From positions 1-18,710 of the forward strand of contig JAAWCC010000063.1 of the NCBI GenBank assembly GCA_022792975.1: a stretch of DNA of 18,710 bases, given 5' to 3'. This stretch comes from Clostridia bacterium. Lineage in GTDB: Bacteria; Bacillota_A; Clostridia; TANB77; CAG-508. Of the stretch, positions 1 through 9,808 are shown piece after piece. Below the pieces are notes generated by a model. That model did not search any database, was not told the DNA's origin, and saw only the letters and a list, made by a program, of their open reading frames with translations. Positions within the stretch are counted from its first letter, which is position 1. Every line of letters begins with the position of its first letter. The translations under genes were made by a program, and so were the position numbers.

Positions 1-932
1 ATAAAAGTTTTTAAAAATATACCCTTGTTCTTTTAAATAAGCAATTATTTCAGGAAGTGAGTCTGCCGTAAGTTGTTTTGCACCTGTATCATGCATTAAA
101 ACTACAATTTTATTTTTCCCGTTTTTGTGTAAGTTTAAAATCTTTTATTAAACTTTCATATGTTGGCTTTCCTACTGAATCGTTTGTTAGGCAGTTCCAG
201 TTTATATATAATACATCATTATCTTCTAGTAATCCTTTTGCTTCATTTTTTAGATTTTTATATTTTCCTCCTTCACTTCCTCCTGGAAATCTAAAAATGT
301 AGCTTGAATAATTTTCATTTCCTAATGCTGATTTTATTTTCTCCTCTGTTCGATTATATTCATCTAACACTGCCTGTGTAGATGAATATATATCCTTATA
401 GTTATGTGAATACCCATGATTTGCAATATAGTGTCCCTCTTCATAGGCTTGCTTTACAAGCTCTGGATACAATTCTACTCTACTTCCTAACACAAAGAAA
501 GTTGCTTTCACTTCTTCTCTTTTTAGTATTTCTAATATTTGCGGTGTTACACTTGAAGATGGCCCATCGTCAAAAGTTAAATATGCAATTTTTTCTTCAA
601 CTTCTTCCCCATCTACTTCCTTTTTAGACTGCTGATATATATTTTTAAGCCTTTCTTTTGCCTCCTCTGAATACACTGGAATTGGCAGTGTAGGTGTTGG
701 CTCTGGTGTTGGCTCTGGTTCTTTATCTAAAGCTGCTTCCTTTACATTATTTGCTGAGCTTGCAATCAGCACTCCTGCAATGGAAGAGCTTACAATTACT
801 ACTATTGCAAGTGTAATAAATATAAGGGCTTTATTTATACTATCCTTATTTGCTTTTTCTACTTTTATTAGACCGAACGTTTTTTATATCTTCTTCTTTT
901 ATTACTACTCCTTCTTTTTTATCCTCTTCCAT
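1..932 (-). CDS. Membrane-anchored polysaccharide deacetylase, 3' end beyond window, two CGG +1 shift sites
   Basis: NodB-family carbohydrate esterase 4, expected to deacetylate a cell-envelope polysaccharide outside the membrane. The start is the ATG at 932, after AGGGGAATAAA. A short acidic cytoplasmic tail leads into one hydrophobic anchor (about residues 35-58), then a Pro/Glu-rich linker with PEPTPEPTPT, then the catalytic domain. That domain shows TFDDGPS, the metal-binding NHGYSH and FRFPGG, and after the second shift LMHDTGAK. Conventional reading stops soon after the CGG at 873-875 and again after the CGG at 119-121. Skipping the C at each (NV-G-LIK and QK-G-KNK) gives one continuous protein that runs off the window. 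The anchor is only in frame with the ATG if the first skip is made. It lies 12 bases after the ATPase gene and is probably cotranscribed. Confidence 0.88.
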
Positions 933-944
933 TTTATTCCCCTT

Positions 945-3650
945 TTATTTTTCATTTTTAAATGTGTTTATTTTAAATAACTTGAGTATTTCTACTATTA
1001 TCAATGGAGAAAGCACTAAAACTATTACTTCAAATATATTTTCCTTTGGTAATACTGCAATACCAAAAATATCTCTTAAAACTGGTATTAATAATATTGC
1101 TAAAACTAAGATAGCTGATAATACTATTGCTAAAATTAATTTAGTATTATTGAATACTCCTGTTTTAAATATTGATTTTTCATTATTTCTAATATTAAAT
1201 ACATGCACAAGCTCTGATAATGCAAGTACAGTAAATGCCATTGTTTGTGCTATCTTTATTCTTTCTTCATCTGGTAATCCTTGAGTAGATGCAAGTCCGA
1301 ACTATAAATGCAAGTAATGTAATTAAGCCTATCATAACTCCCTGATATACTACTCTATACACCATTCCCCCAGTAAACATGCTTTTTGAATTTTTTCTTG
1401 GTGGCCTTTGCATTATATTCTCCGCCTTTGGATCAACTGCAAGTGCAAGTGCTGGAAGTGAGTCTGTAACTAGGTTTATCCAAAGTATATGCACTGCAAG
1501 TAACGGCGTAAGTCCTGATACATCACTTATTCCAAACCAGCTTGCAAAAACAGGTGTTAGCATTACTGATAAAAATAATACTACAACCTCTCCTATATTG
1601 CTAGATAATAGAAATTGTATCACTTTTAATATATTATCATATATTCTTCTACCTTCTTCTACTGCTGCTTCTATGGTTGCAAAATTGTCATCTGTAAGGA
1701 TTACATCAGCTGCCTCTTTTGCAACGTCAGTTCCGCACTTTTCCCATTGCACATCCAATATCTGCTGTCTTTAATGCTGGCGCATCATTTACGCCATCTC
1801 CTGTCATTGCTACAATTTCCCCATTCGCTTTCCAAGCCTTTACTATTCTAACCTTATGCTCCGGTGAAACTCTCGCATATACACTATATTTTCTAACATT
1901 TTCTGTAAGCTTTTCATCTGTCATTTGTTCTAAATCACTACCAGTTAATGCTTCATCCTCATTTTCTAATATTCCAAGTTCCTTTGCAATTGCCATAGCG
2001 GTAATTTTATGGTCTCCTGTAATCATTACCGTCTTTATTCCTGCACTTTTGCATTTTTCAATTGCTGATTTGACTTCAACTCTTGGAGGGTCTATCATTC
2101 CACACATACCAATAAATATAAGATTATTCTCGATATCCTTCATTTCTTCATGGCTTGGAATTTTATCTAGTACCTTATATCCACAAGCTAATACTCTAAG
2201 AGCATTTCTTGCCATTTCTTCGTTTTGTTTATATATTTCTTTTGTATAATTATCTAAGTCTGTTTTAATTCCTTCATCAACCTCAATGCTAACACATCTA
2301 GCTAAAACCTCGTCTACTCCACCTTTTGTATATGCAATATATTTGCCTCCGAACCTCATTGACTGTTGTCATAAGCTTTCTTTCTGAGTCAAAAGGTAAT
2401 TCTTCTTTTCTTTCATTATTCTCAATTATATCTTTTCCATATCTAAGTGAAAATCCCATATCTGTTAAAGCTGTTTCTGTTGGGTCTCCTGCTAGTTCTC
2501 CGGTTCTCTGTAATTTTTGTATCATTACAAAGCATATTTGCATATACTAGCTTCTCAAGTAATTCTGTCTTTTCTGCTTTCTCTATATCATATAGCTTTC
2601 CATTATAAAATACTTTTTTTACAGTCATTTTATTTTGTGTAAGAGTTCCTGTCTTATCAGAACAAATAACAGATGCACTTCCTAGAGTTTCAACTGCTGG
2701 AAGCTTCTTGACAATAGCATTTTTCTTAGCCATCCTTTGCATTCCAATTGCAAGCACAATAGTCGAAACTGCTGCAAGCCCTTCTGGAATAGCTGCAACA
2801 GCTAAACTAACAGCTGTCATAAACATATCAATTGCATCTTTTCCATATGCAATTCCTATTAAAAATATAACTAAGCATATAACTAAGCAAGCAATTCCGA
2901 GCGTTTTTCCTAGACTATTAAGTCTCCTTTGAAGTGGTGTCTCTCCATCTTCTACTTGGTTTATCATATCTGCAATTTTTCCCACTTCTGTTTTCATTCC
3001 TATGCAAACTACAACACCTTTTCCCCTTCCATATGTTACCATACTAGAAGAAAAGGCCATATTTTTTCTATCTCCAAGACCAATATTTTCGTCCCTTATT
3101 ATATCTATACTTTTTTCTATTGGTAAAGATTCTCCGAGTAAGTGCAGCCTCTTGAAGCTTTAAGTTCTGCGCTTCAATTAGCCTTAAATCAGCAGGAACA
3201 TAATCTCCTGTTTCAAGAATAACAATATCTCCTGAAATTAGTTCTCTAGCAGGAATTACTTGCACACTTCCATTACGAACTACTTTAGTTACATGAGCAC
3301 TCATTTTTTGAAGTGCTTCTAAAGACTTCTCTGCCTTACTTTCTTGAACAACACCAATAATAGCATTCATAACAACTACTATCATAATGATAATTGAATC
3401 TGTAATTCCTTCTCCCTCTTTAATTCCAACATATCCAGATACAATTGCTGCTATTATCAAAACAATTATCATAAAATCCTTGAATTGCCTTAAAAATTTA
3501 ACTAAAATGCTATCCTTCTTTTTTTCTTCAATCTCATTAAATCCGAAATGTTCCTCTTTTATCATTTATTTTTTCTGAATTTAGACCATTTTTCAAATCA
3601 GTTTCAAACTCTTTTTCTATTTCGTTAATATCTTTACTCCAATAACCCAT
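945..3650 (-). CDS. P-type calcium-translocating ATPase (type IIA-like), 899 aa with six CGG +1 shifts
   Basis: Cation pump of the SERCA/PMR1 type, exporting Ca2+ at the cost of ATP. Start ATG 3650 follows AAAGGAG. Domains in order: N-terminal cytoplasmic segment; first membrane pair; actuator domain with TGES; PEGLAA membrane helix; phosphorylation motif CSDKTGTLTQ; nucleotide-binding part with KGGVDEV; TGDGVNDAPA hinge; C-terminal membrane bundle with NLVTDSLPALAL. Conventional translation gives seven pieces. All breaks are at in-frame CGG: 3543-3545, 3134-3136 (the glycine of TGES), 2500-2502, 2349-2351, 1733-1735 (glycine before TDVAKEAAD) and 1297-1299. Skipping each C yields 900 codons including the stop, a normal family length. 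Four other CGGs (2897, 2029, 1861, 1422) are out of phase and need no change. Ca2+ as substrate is inferred from family resemblance. Confidence 0.93.
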
Positions 3651-3672
3651 AGAACGCTCCTTTCATTAAAAG

Positions 3673-3701
3673 ATTATATTCACAATTGTAGCATACAACA
3701 A
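3673..3701 (-). promoter_or_regulatory. Promoter of the ATPase gene
   Basis: On the minus strand TTGTTG (3696-3701) and TATAAT (3673-3678) are separated by 17 bases. They lie just upstream of the ribosome binding site and ATG at 3650. Confidence 0.6.
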
Positions 3702-3832
3702 AAGAAAAAACAAGGTATTTCCCTTTTTCTTTTATTCTTGTTATTTTAATTTATTGCCTAGCTTCAAACTAGTTTTTTAATAATATATTTTAAAAAAATT
3801 TAGATTATTTAACCCAATCTCTTTCTCAAACA

Positions 3833-3881
3833 TTTGAAGGTAAGAGTAGTAAAAATAATATATACCACTCTTACCTTCAAA
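3833..3881. repeat. Perfect 15-bp inverted repeat between the small gene and the ATPase gene
   Basis: Arms 3833-3847 (TTTGAAGGTAAGAGT) and 3867-3881 are exact reverse complements around a 19-base A/T-rich loop. The element lies 22 bases beyond the stop of the 46-residue gene and about 180 bases before the ATPase ATG. No clear U-run follows on either strand. It may be a weak terminator, an mRNA-stabilising hairpin or an operator. The remainder of 3651-3902 holds the ATPase promoter and otherwise nothing I recognise. Confidence 0.7.
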
Positions 3882-3902
3882 CTTAGAAAAAATCAGAATA
3901 AA

Positions 3903-4043
3903 TTAAATAATCCCAATCTTTTTAGCCATTTGTTTACCCTTCTTCATCAATTGTCTCTTCATTTTGTTATTGCTTTCTAAGTACATCATCGCTATTCCTG
4001 CTGCTCCGACAGCCCCAATTACCATACCTTTAACAAATTTCAT
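3903..4043 (-). CDS. Small basic protein with N-terminal hydrophobic segment (46 aa)
   Basis: Starts at ATG 4043 after AAGGAGGAAAATTATT and ends with TAA at 3903. The N-terminal half is a Gly/Ala-rich hydrophobic stretch (VIGAVGAAGIAMMY, about residues 8-21). The C-terminal half is strongly basic (KMKRQLMKKGKQ). This resembles short membrane-tethered YtxH-like proteins of Firmicutes, but I do not assign a function. One CGG (near 4005) is out of phase (GTC-GGA) and needs no shift. The codon pattern and strong ribosome binding site support a real gene despite its size. Confidence 0.7.
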   Translation of the reverse strand: MKFVKGMVIGAVGAAGIAMMYLESNNKMKRQLMKKGKQMAKKIGII

Positions 4044-4116
4044 AATAATTTTCCTCCTTAAATTCTAATACTTTATATAGTAGTATAACAATTTTAAGGA
4101 AATCTATACAATATTT

Positions 4117-4485
4117 TTATTTTAGTTTGTTCTTTCTAAGGAGTGTAAAAATTTCTACTACTGCTATTATTAATAAAAATATGCCGAAACAAGTTTTTAA
4201 CACTTTTGTGTCTAATCCTATTGAGATTTTTGCGCCTATTATGGCACCGTACTATTCCACATCCGTGCGACAACTAGTGCTGTTTTCCATTTAATTAATT
4301 TTTGTTTTATGTTTGTAATTATTGAAACTATTGATGTTGGAACGAAAAATACAAGATTTGCTCCTTGGGCTGTGTGCTGGTCTATTCCCATAAATAGAGA
4401 TAGGCATAAAATTAAGATTGTTCCGTCCTCCCATTCCCATCCCTGATACTAGACCTGATATTATTCCAATTAATATATTTGCCAT
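4117..4485 (-). CDS. Half-size TSUP (TauE/SafE-like) permease, 121 aa, three CGG +1 shifts
   Basis: Membrane protein of the TauE/SafE (TSUP) group, which export sulfite, organosulfonates or related anions. It starts at ATG 4485 after AGGAGGAGTAAGT and begins with the repeat motif SGMGMGGGTILIL. Several hydrophobic helices follow, and the C-terminal tail is basic (LLRKNKLK). Conventional reading fails soon after the start. In-frame CGGs at 4423-4425, 4263-4265 and 4247-4249 each act as C+GGN glycine, restoring GG-G-TILIL and then VVA-G-CGIV-G-AIIGAK. The corrected length is 122 codons with stop. Full TSUP proteins are about 250 residues with two repeats, so this is one half. Its partner is probably the adjacent upstream gene, whose stop lies 11 bases before this start. 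Substrate unknown. Confidence 0.87.
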
Positions 4486-4496
4486 ACTTACTCCTC

Positions 4497-4856
4497 CTAG
4501 CTTTGTACTATAAGCTTAATTCCTACATATATTAAAAATATTGTAAAAAATATTTTAAGCCATTTATCTGGCAATTTTTGAAGTAGCTTTGCTCCGAAAA
4601 ATCCGACCGGATTGTCCCTCCGGATTGCACACATAATACTTAAATTAAAATCAATGTATGAAGATTTGAGGTAAAACACTGAGCTTGCACATACCATTGG
4701 AAGTATGCAAAAAACAGATGTTGCTCTTGATTCCTTTTCACCAAGCTTTAGGATATAAGTAAAAGCTGGAACGAGTATCATTCCTCCTCCTGAACCGAAG
4801 AGTCCTGTAACTATTCCAGCTAAAATTCCAATTATTATTTTCTTTAACATTTCCAT
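4497..4856 (-). CDS. Half-size TSUP (TauE/SafE-like) permease, 118 aa, three clustered CGG +1 shifts
   Basis: Second TSUP half, transcribed just before its partner. I chose ATG 4856; a GTG at 4859 is an alternative. The N-terminus carries the repeat motif GLFGSGGGMILVP, followed by hydrophobic helices and the C-terminus LIYVGIKLIVQS. CGGs at 4620-4622, 4607-4609 and 4603-4605 are each met in frame in succession. Three skipped Cs add up to a whole codon, so the frame looks open even without recoding, but conventional reading gives the charged peptide IRRDNPVGF inside a membrane helix. Recoded reading gives IGGTIGGFFGAKLL, which matches the glycine-rich TSUP motif. The CGG at 4795 is out of phase (TTC-GGT). 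Substrate unknown. Confidence 0.87.
   Translation of the reverse strand: MEMLKKIIIGILAGIVTGLFGSGGGMILVPAFTYILKLGEKESRATSVFCILPMVCASSVFYLKSSYIDFNLSIMCAIRRDNPVGFFGAKLLQKLPDKWLKIFFTIFLIYVGIKLIVQS
4603..4622 (-). other. Cluster of three CGG +1 sites in 20 bases
   Basis: Reading the minus strand, ATC-CGG, then ATC-CGG, then GGT-CGG follow one another once each preceding shift is made. Two of the shifted glycines are adjacent. Recoding converts IRRDNPVGF into IGGTIGGFF, the expected TSUP helix. Confidence 0.85.
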
Positions 4857-4893
4857 CACTCTCGTGATTATTCATTTGCCATTTTTTTATTTT

Positions 4894-6840
4894 TTATTCA
4901 TATTTTGCAAGTATTTTGCCTAAGTCGTTTGAAAAATCTTTAAGCATAACAAGTTTTATACTATTTTCCTTGTCTTGTGCATATTCATCTATAATTTGCT
5001 TTAATTGTCTGATATTTCTCATTTCTGGCTCTATCTCTTTTGGAAATAACTCGGCTCTGTTTACCAATTTTTCCTTTATTGTTACAATGTCTTCATTGCT
5101 TGCACAAGAAAGTCTTTGGAAGGTTTGATATACATCATAATACTTAAATATTGGTATATTCATACATTCTTTATCAAATCTCTCATAGAATACCTCCATC
5201 TTCATTGGTATACACTTGAATATACTATCTGCCATTTCTATATACATTCTATCTTTTAATTTAGAATTTAAATTATAGAAATGCCTTAAAATGTCCTCTA
5301 CATCTTGAGAAGGCTCTCCAATTCCTATGGTGTCTAATTCATCCTCTACATTATCACAATAGCTTGAAACTAATGAAGATATATTCATTCCATTTACAAA
5401 AGTCCCCTTTACATCACGCATACTGTGTTTTATAAGACCTTTATTTATCAAATAATCAAAATATATAAATAGTTTGACATTTTCTATCAAGCTAGTTTTC
5501 CCTGTTCTAACATCTTCTAAAATCTCATTGATTATTGCATCAAATTCCTCATCACTTATTTTCCAATATTCTTCTGTAAGAAGCCTCTTATAGCCTGGCA
5601 AGTTTGAGGTGTCTACTGTATTTATTATCATTTCCATATCTTTTTTGAAAGTTTTCATGTCAAATATTCTTGTTCTAACATATATTTCTATGAATTTGAA
5701 AAATCTATATTCTGATTTGAAGTTATAGTAATATGTGTTATCAAATTCCTTGATATAAAATTGCCTATTATCCATAAGTACCCTAGAAGAAACTAAGATT
5801 GATTTATATTCTTCATTATTTGCTATATTTATGAACTTGTCCTTTGTTATCTTTCCTGCTTTAATTTCAAAAGATACTGCTATTGTGAATATTAGCATTG
5901 TTTGTAGTACTCTATGATTTGTGTTTGGATAATTCTTGTTTACCATTTCGTAGACTTTTTTAAAGTCATTTAATGCATGCTTCAAAATTCTTAGGTTTCT
6001 TGTCCCACTCTTATTAAAGGTGGTTATTATCAAGCCTGTTGATTCTCTTAAAAATCTTATCAAATCTGGATTTGATTCATATCTCATTAGCAATCCGATT
6101 TATTATATAATCAAATTTTGGTTGATACTCAAAGGTTTCCCCTATTAATTTTTCTTTTATTCTCTCATAGTCATTTGCTTTATCAAACACATACTCAATT
6201 TTGTCTTGGATTTTCTCTACCATTGGTTTATCTGTTACTTGTGTTAAATCATTTTCTTTGTCTAGGATGTATGTTGCTATAAAGGTTTTCATTTCTAGAT
6301 TTGTGCTTTTTAATTTTGTTGATAATTCCTTTTCATTACAAATTATTATTGTTTTTATATGATCATGCTCTACGAAATTGTTTATATATCCTAAGATATC
6401 AATAACATCTACATTTGCTCTTTCTAAGTCGTCAAAACATAGAACTTTATCTTCTGTTGAAAAAAAGTCTGAATAATTTACTCTATCGCCATTTTGTGTG
6501 ACACCAAAAAGATTGGCCATATCTATTCCAGTTTTTGCATACTCTGGAATTTTATCTACGCCATTTGTTTCCATATATTTTTTTAGGTTTTTATCCATTA
6601 ATTGGGTGGTTTCTATGAATATTTTTTTACTGATTTCTTCAAGATTTGAAATTCCGATACAATGACATATATATTGTTGTATAGGATTGACCGATTTAAT
6701 TTCATGGATTCTATTTTGTTTCTTACTTTATTGTTCCAAAAATAGGTTTTTCCGCTTCCCCATTCTCCATTAATCATGACTGCATAATCTGTATAGTCTG
6801 CTCTTACATAATCTAATATACTTTCAACTAATTCTTCCAT
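4894..6840 (-). CDS. Soluble KAP-type P-loop NTPase, 647 aa, three CGG +1 shifts
   Basis: P-loop NTPase of the KAP group. Walker A is NGEWGSGKTYF (about residues 24-34), followed by YMSLYGISNLEEISKKIF, Walker B-like VLCFDDLERA and a sensor-like TIIICNEKEL. The helical C-terminal half has no membrane segments and I cannot name it. I chose ATG 6840, preceded by GGAGGAACAG; an in-frame ATG at 6852 would contain that ribosome binding site. Conventional reading breaks twice close together and again mid-gene. Each break is at an in-frame CGG (6691-6693, 6654-6656, 6095-6097) read as C+glycine (LN-G-QSY, LY-G-ISN, IN-G-LLM). Corrected length is 648 codons with stop. KAP NTPases are often accessory or linked to defence, but nothing here proves that role. 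Confidence 0.87.
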
Positions 6841-6861
6841 CTGTTCCTCCATTTGTTTTTA

Positions 6862-6891
6862 ATTATAGCGTATTTATCCTGCTAACGTTAA
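6862..6891 (-). promoter_or_regulatory. Putative promoter of the KAP NTPase gene
   Basis: TATAAT (6862-6867) with an upstream TTAACG (6886-6891) at 18-base spacing. The -35 lies inside the last codons of comF, whose stop is at 6874. Transcription would begin shortly before ATG 6840, supporting that start over 6852. Confidence 0.5.
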
Positions 6892-7514
6892 AACTATTAT
6901 TTCTCTTACGTGATTCTCTTTTAATATTCTTGCACATTCATTGGTTGTTGCACCGAGAAGTATATACATCATCAAAGAGAATTATCCTTTTATTATGTAT
7001 TATTTGTTTATTTGTAAGTTCGTATGCATTTTTTACATTCTCCATGCGTTTTTCTTTGGATTGCAAGCTTTGTTTTGGATTGTTTTTTATTTTCTTTAGC
7101 ACCTTTACATATTTTAAGCCCTTTATATTTCTTGCAATTTCTCTTGCGATAAGCTCGCTTTGGTCATATCCTCTTTGTTTTTTTCTTTTTTTATGAATTG
7201 GTACATTAATAATTATACCACAAGTTTTTAAAATGTCGCATATTTTTTTATTATTTAATATAATTTTTGCAAAAGTTTTATACATATATGATTTGCCGTT
7301 TAAATTTGTATTTTAAAATTTCTTCTCTTGTAATTCCGTCATATGAAAAAATTGCAATTTGTTTATCAAAGTATTTTCCTTCTGGTCTATGTATTTTTGA
7401 ACTAATCTGTTTTTCTAGCTTTTTCTTGCAGTTTTCACAAAAGTATTCCTTGTCTAATTCTCCGCAAAATCCACAAGTAGGTGGGAATAACATATTTAAG
7501 ATTTCCTCTAGCAT
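6874..7514 (-). CDS. comF: ComF family phosphoribosyltransferase-like protein, 212 aa, two CGG +1 shifts
   Basis: ComF-type protein, associated in related bacteria with DNA uptake or processing. Start ATG 7514 follows AAAGGATAAAAA. An N-terminal four-cysteine zinc finger (CGFCGELDKEYFCENC) is followed by KRGYDQSELIAREIA-type sequence (RGYDQSELIA visible) and the phosphoribosyltransferase loop ILFDDVYTSGATTNE. Conventional reading stops after KYKFKRQ, and again just inside the phosphate-binding loop. Both breaks are in-frame CGGs (7296-7298, 6953-6955); skipping C gives KF-G-KSY and TS-G-ATT, restoring the loop. The corrected gene is 213 codons with stop. Two other CGGs (7336 and near 7461) are out of phase. 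It follows recD2 by 49 bases. Confidence 0.9.
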
Positions 7515-7563
7515 TTTTTATCCTTTCTGCCCCCTGTTTTAAATTCCTGCCTAAGTTTTATAT

Positions 7564-9793
7564 CTAACAATTTGTGTCAAAATGCCCCGTCCCCATTGAC
7601 ATTAATTTGTGTTCTAGTCCTGTGTTTCTTACTTTTGCGTCTGTGTTTTTTATCATGAAGGTGATTATGTCTTTGCTTCCTACTAGGATTAGTAGTTTTT
7701 TTGCTCTTGTTACTCCTGTGTAGAGTAGGTTTCTTGTTAGTAGCATTGGAGCTGATCTTACTACTGGGAGTATTACTACGTCAAATTCGCTTCCTTGTGA
7801 TTTGTGGACTGTTATTGCATATGAGTGTTCTATTTGGTCTAACTCTTGGAAACTGTATCTGGCTGTTTTTCCGGTCAAAGCATGCTTCTATTGTTTCTGT
7901 TATGCTACTAATTTTTGTAATTTTTCCCATTTCTCCGTTGAAGATGCCATTTCCTAGTTCTCCAGCTTGCTCCCATTCTATGTCATAGTTGTTTTTCATT
8001 TGCATTATGCTGTCTCCTTCTCTAAAGACCGTTCCGCCGTACTTGTTTCTCTTTTATTTTTCCATTGTTTGGATTTACAAGCTCTTGTATTTTTTTGTTT
8101 ATTTCTTTTGTTCCGAACTATCCCTTTTTTACTTGGTGTGATTATCTGTATGCTTTTGAAATTTTCGTAACCTTCAAATTTTTTAAGACCATTTTTGTAC
8201 AAGGAAAGTACAAATTGCATTATTCTTTCTTGGTTTCCTTCTTCTACAAAGAAGAAGTCCTTTTTTAATTCTCCGTTCATTATCCTGCACAAAGCTTTCT
8301 CCTGAATTTATTCGATGTGCATTCAGTATTATTTTAGATTCGGCAGCTTGTCTAAAGATTTTATCTAGGGTTATTACTGTAATTCTTTCTGATGCGATTA
8401 TGCATTTTAAAATACTTCCGTGGCCCAACTGATGGAAGCTGGTCTACATCTCCAACTAATACAAGTTTTGTTCCTTCATAAACTGCTGTTAATAGATATT
8501 TCATTAGTGCTAAGTCTATCATTGAAACCTCGTCTACAATTATTACATCTGCATCTATTGGCTCTATATTCAAATCTTCGTTTATGTAGTTTGCATCATT
8601 TATTTTTGTTATTTGGAGCAGTCTGTGAAGCGTCATTGCAATTTCTCCTGTTGTTTCTGTCATTTTCTTAGCTGCACGTCCGAGTTGGTGCACATAGCAC
8701 CACTTTTTTAGCTTCCTTTTTATATAAGTCTATTATTGTTTTTATAATTGTTGTTTTTCCTGTTCCTGGTCCTCCTGTGATTACACATACATTGTTCTGA
8801 TTTATTGAATAAATCGCTTCTTTTTGCTTGTCTGATAATTCTATTTTATTTTCTCCTTCTTGCTTTTCTAGCTTTTCTTCTATGTTTGTGATTCTTTTTC
8901 TATTTTTTACATTATCAAGTTTTATTAGTTTTGCTGCAATGAACATTTCTGCCTCATAAAATTCTCTTAAATATATAAAGTTTTCTTCTTCTCTTTCTTC
9001 AATAACGATTGTGCCTTTTACTTTTAACTGGTTTAAAAATATATCTATTGTGCTTCTTGATATTTGAAGTAAGCTTTCTGCAAAGTCTAATAGATTGTCT
9101 TTTATAACACAAGTATGTCCATTGTAGGTTGCAAGTAAAAGTCCATATTTTATTCCATAAATAATTCTTTGTTCATCATCTTGATTTACTCCAATTCTTA
9201 GAGCAGCTTCGTCTATTGTTTTAAAGCTTATTCCTCTTACAACATCTATAAGCTTATATGGATCTTTCTTTATCTCTTCTACTGCATTTACTCCATATAG
9301 TTCATATACTTTTTTTGCATAGCTTGTTGAAATTCCTATCTCCTCTAGAAATCCAACTATTTTCCATACTTCTTTGTTTTGTATGAAGCTTTCTGATATA
9401 TCTATTGCTTTTTCTTTTGTAATTCCTTTTATGTTTGTTAGCCTATCTGGCTCTTTTTCTAAAACATAAATTGTTTCGTCTCCAAAGGTTTTTATAATTT
9501 TTTCTGCGGTCTTTGGTCCTACCCATTTTATGCTTCCTCCACCTAAATATCTTTCTAATGCATCTAGTGTTTTAGGCATTTCTTTTTTGAAGGTCTTTAC
9601 ACTAAATTGTTCTCCATAATCTTTATGTGTTACAAATTCTCCGAGTTACTTTTAGACTATCTCCTATATTTACAAATGGCAAAAATCCCACAATTGTGAT
9701 ACTTTCGTCCTCTGTATTCATTACCGCAACTGTATAAGAATTTGTCTCATTACAATATATTATTGTTTCGATTTCACCTTCTAATTCTAGCAT
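7564..9793 (-). CDS. recD2: RecD2-type DNA helicase, 740 aa, seven CGG +1 shifts
   Basis: SF1B 5'-3' DNA helicase, acting in DNA repair without RecBC. Start ATG 9793 after AAAGGATAATT. Order: N-terminal OB-like domain (LELEGEIETI), helix-hairpin-helix region (WVGPKTAEKII), Walker A GGPGTGKTT (about residues 340-348), APTGRAAKKM, Walker B DEVSMID, GDVDQLPSVGPG, FRQA, FREGDSIMQMKNNYD, and motif VI TVHKSQGSEF near the C-terminus. Conventional reading gives eight pieces. Breaks are at in-frame CGGs 9641-9643, 8680-8682 (glycine of PTGRAAK), 8418-8420 (glycine after SVGP), 8273-8275, 8113-8115, 8037-8039 and 7871-7873. Skipping each C gives 741 codons with stop and normal family motifs throughout. 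Five further CGGs are out of phase. It lies 15 bases after rpe. Confidence 0.93.
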
Positions 9794-9808
9794 AATTATC
9801 CTTTCTCT

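Noticed and set aside
850..1284. Plus-strand ORF opposite the ATPase and deacetylase genes
   Set aside because: It is a shadow of minus-strand coding sequence, with low-complexity hydrophobic translation, no matching ribosome binding site and no recognisable motif. The same applies to the other plus-strand ORFs outside 15534-16340.
3833..3881. CRISPR repeat or insertion-sequence end
   Set aside because: Only one inverted pair is present, with no spaced direct copies, no transposase and no target duplication.
6841..6852. ATG at 6852 as start of the KAP NTPase
   Set aside because: The ribosome binding site GGAGGA lies within this ORF extension and is correctly spaced for ATG 6840.
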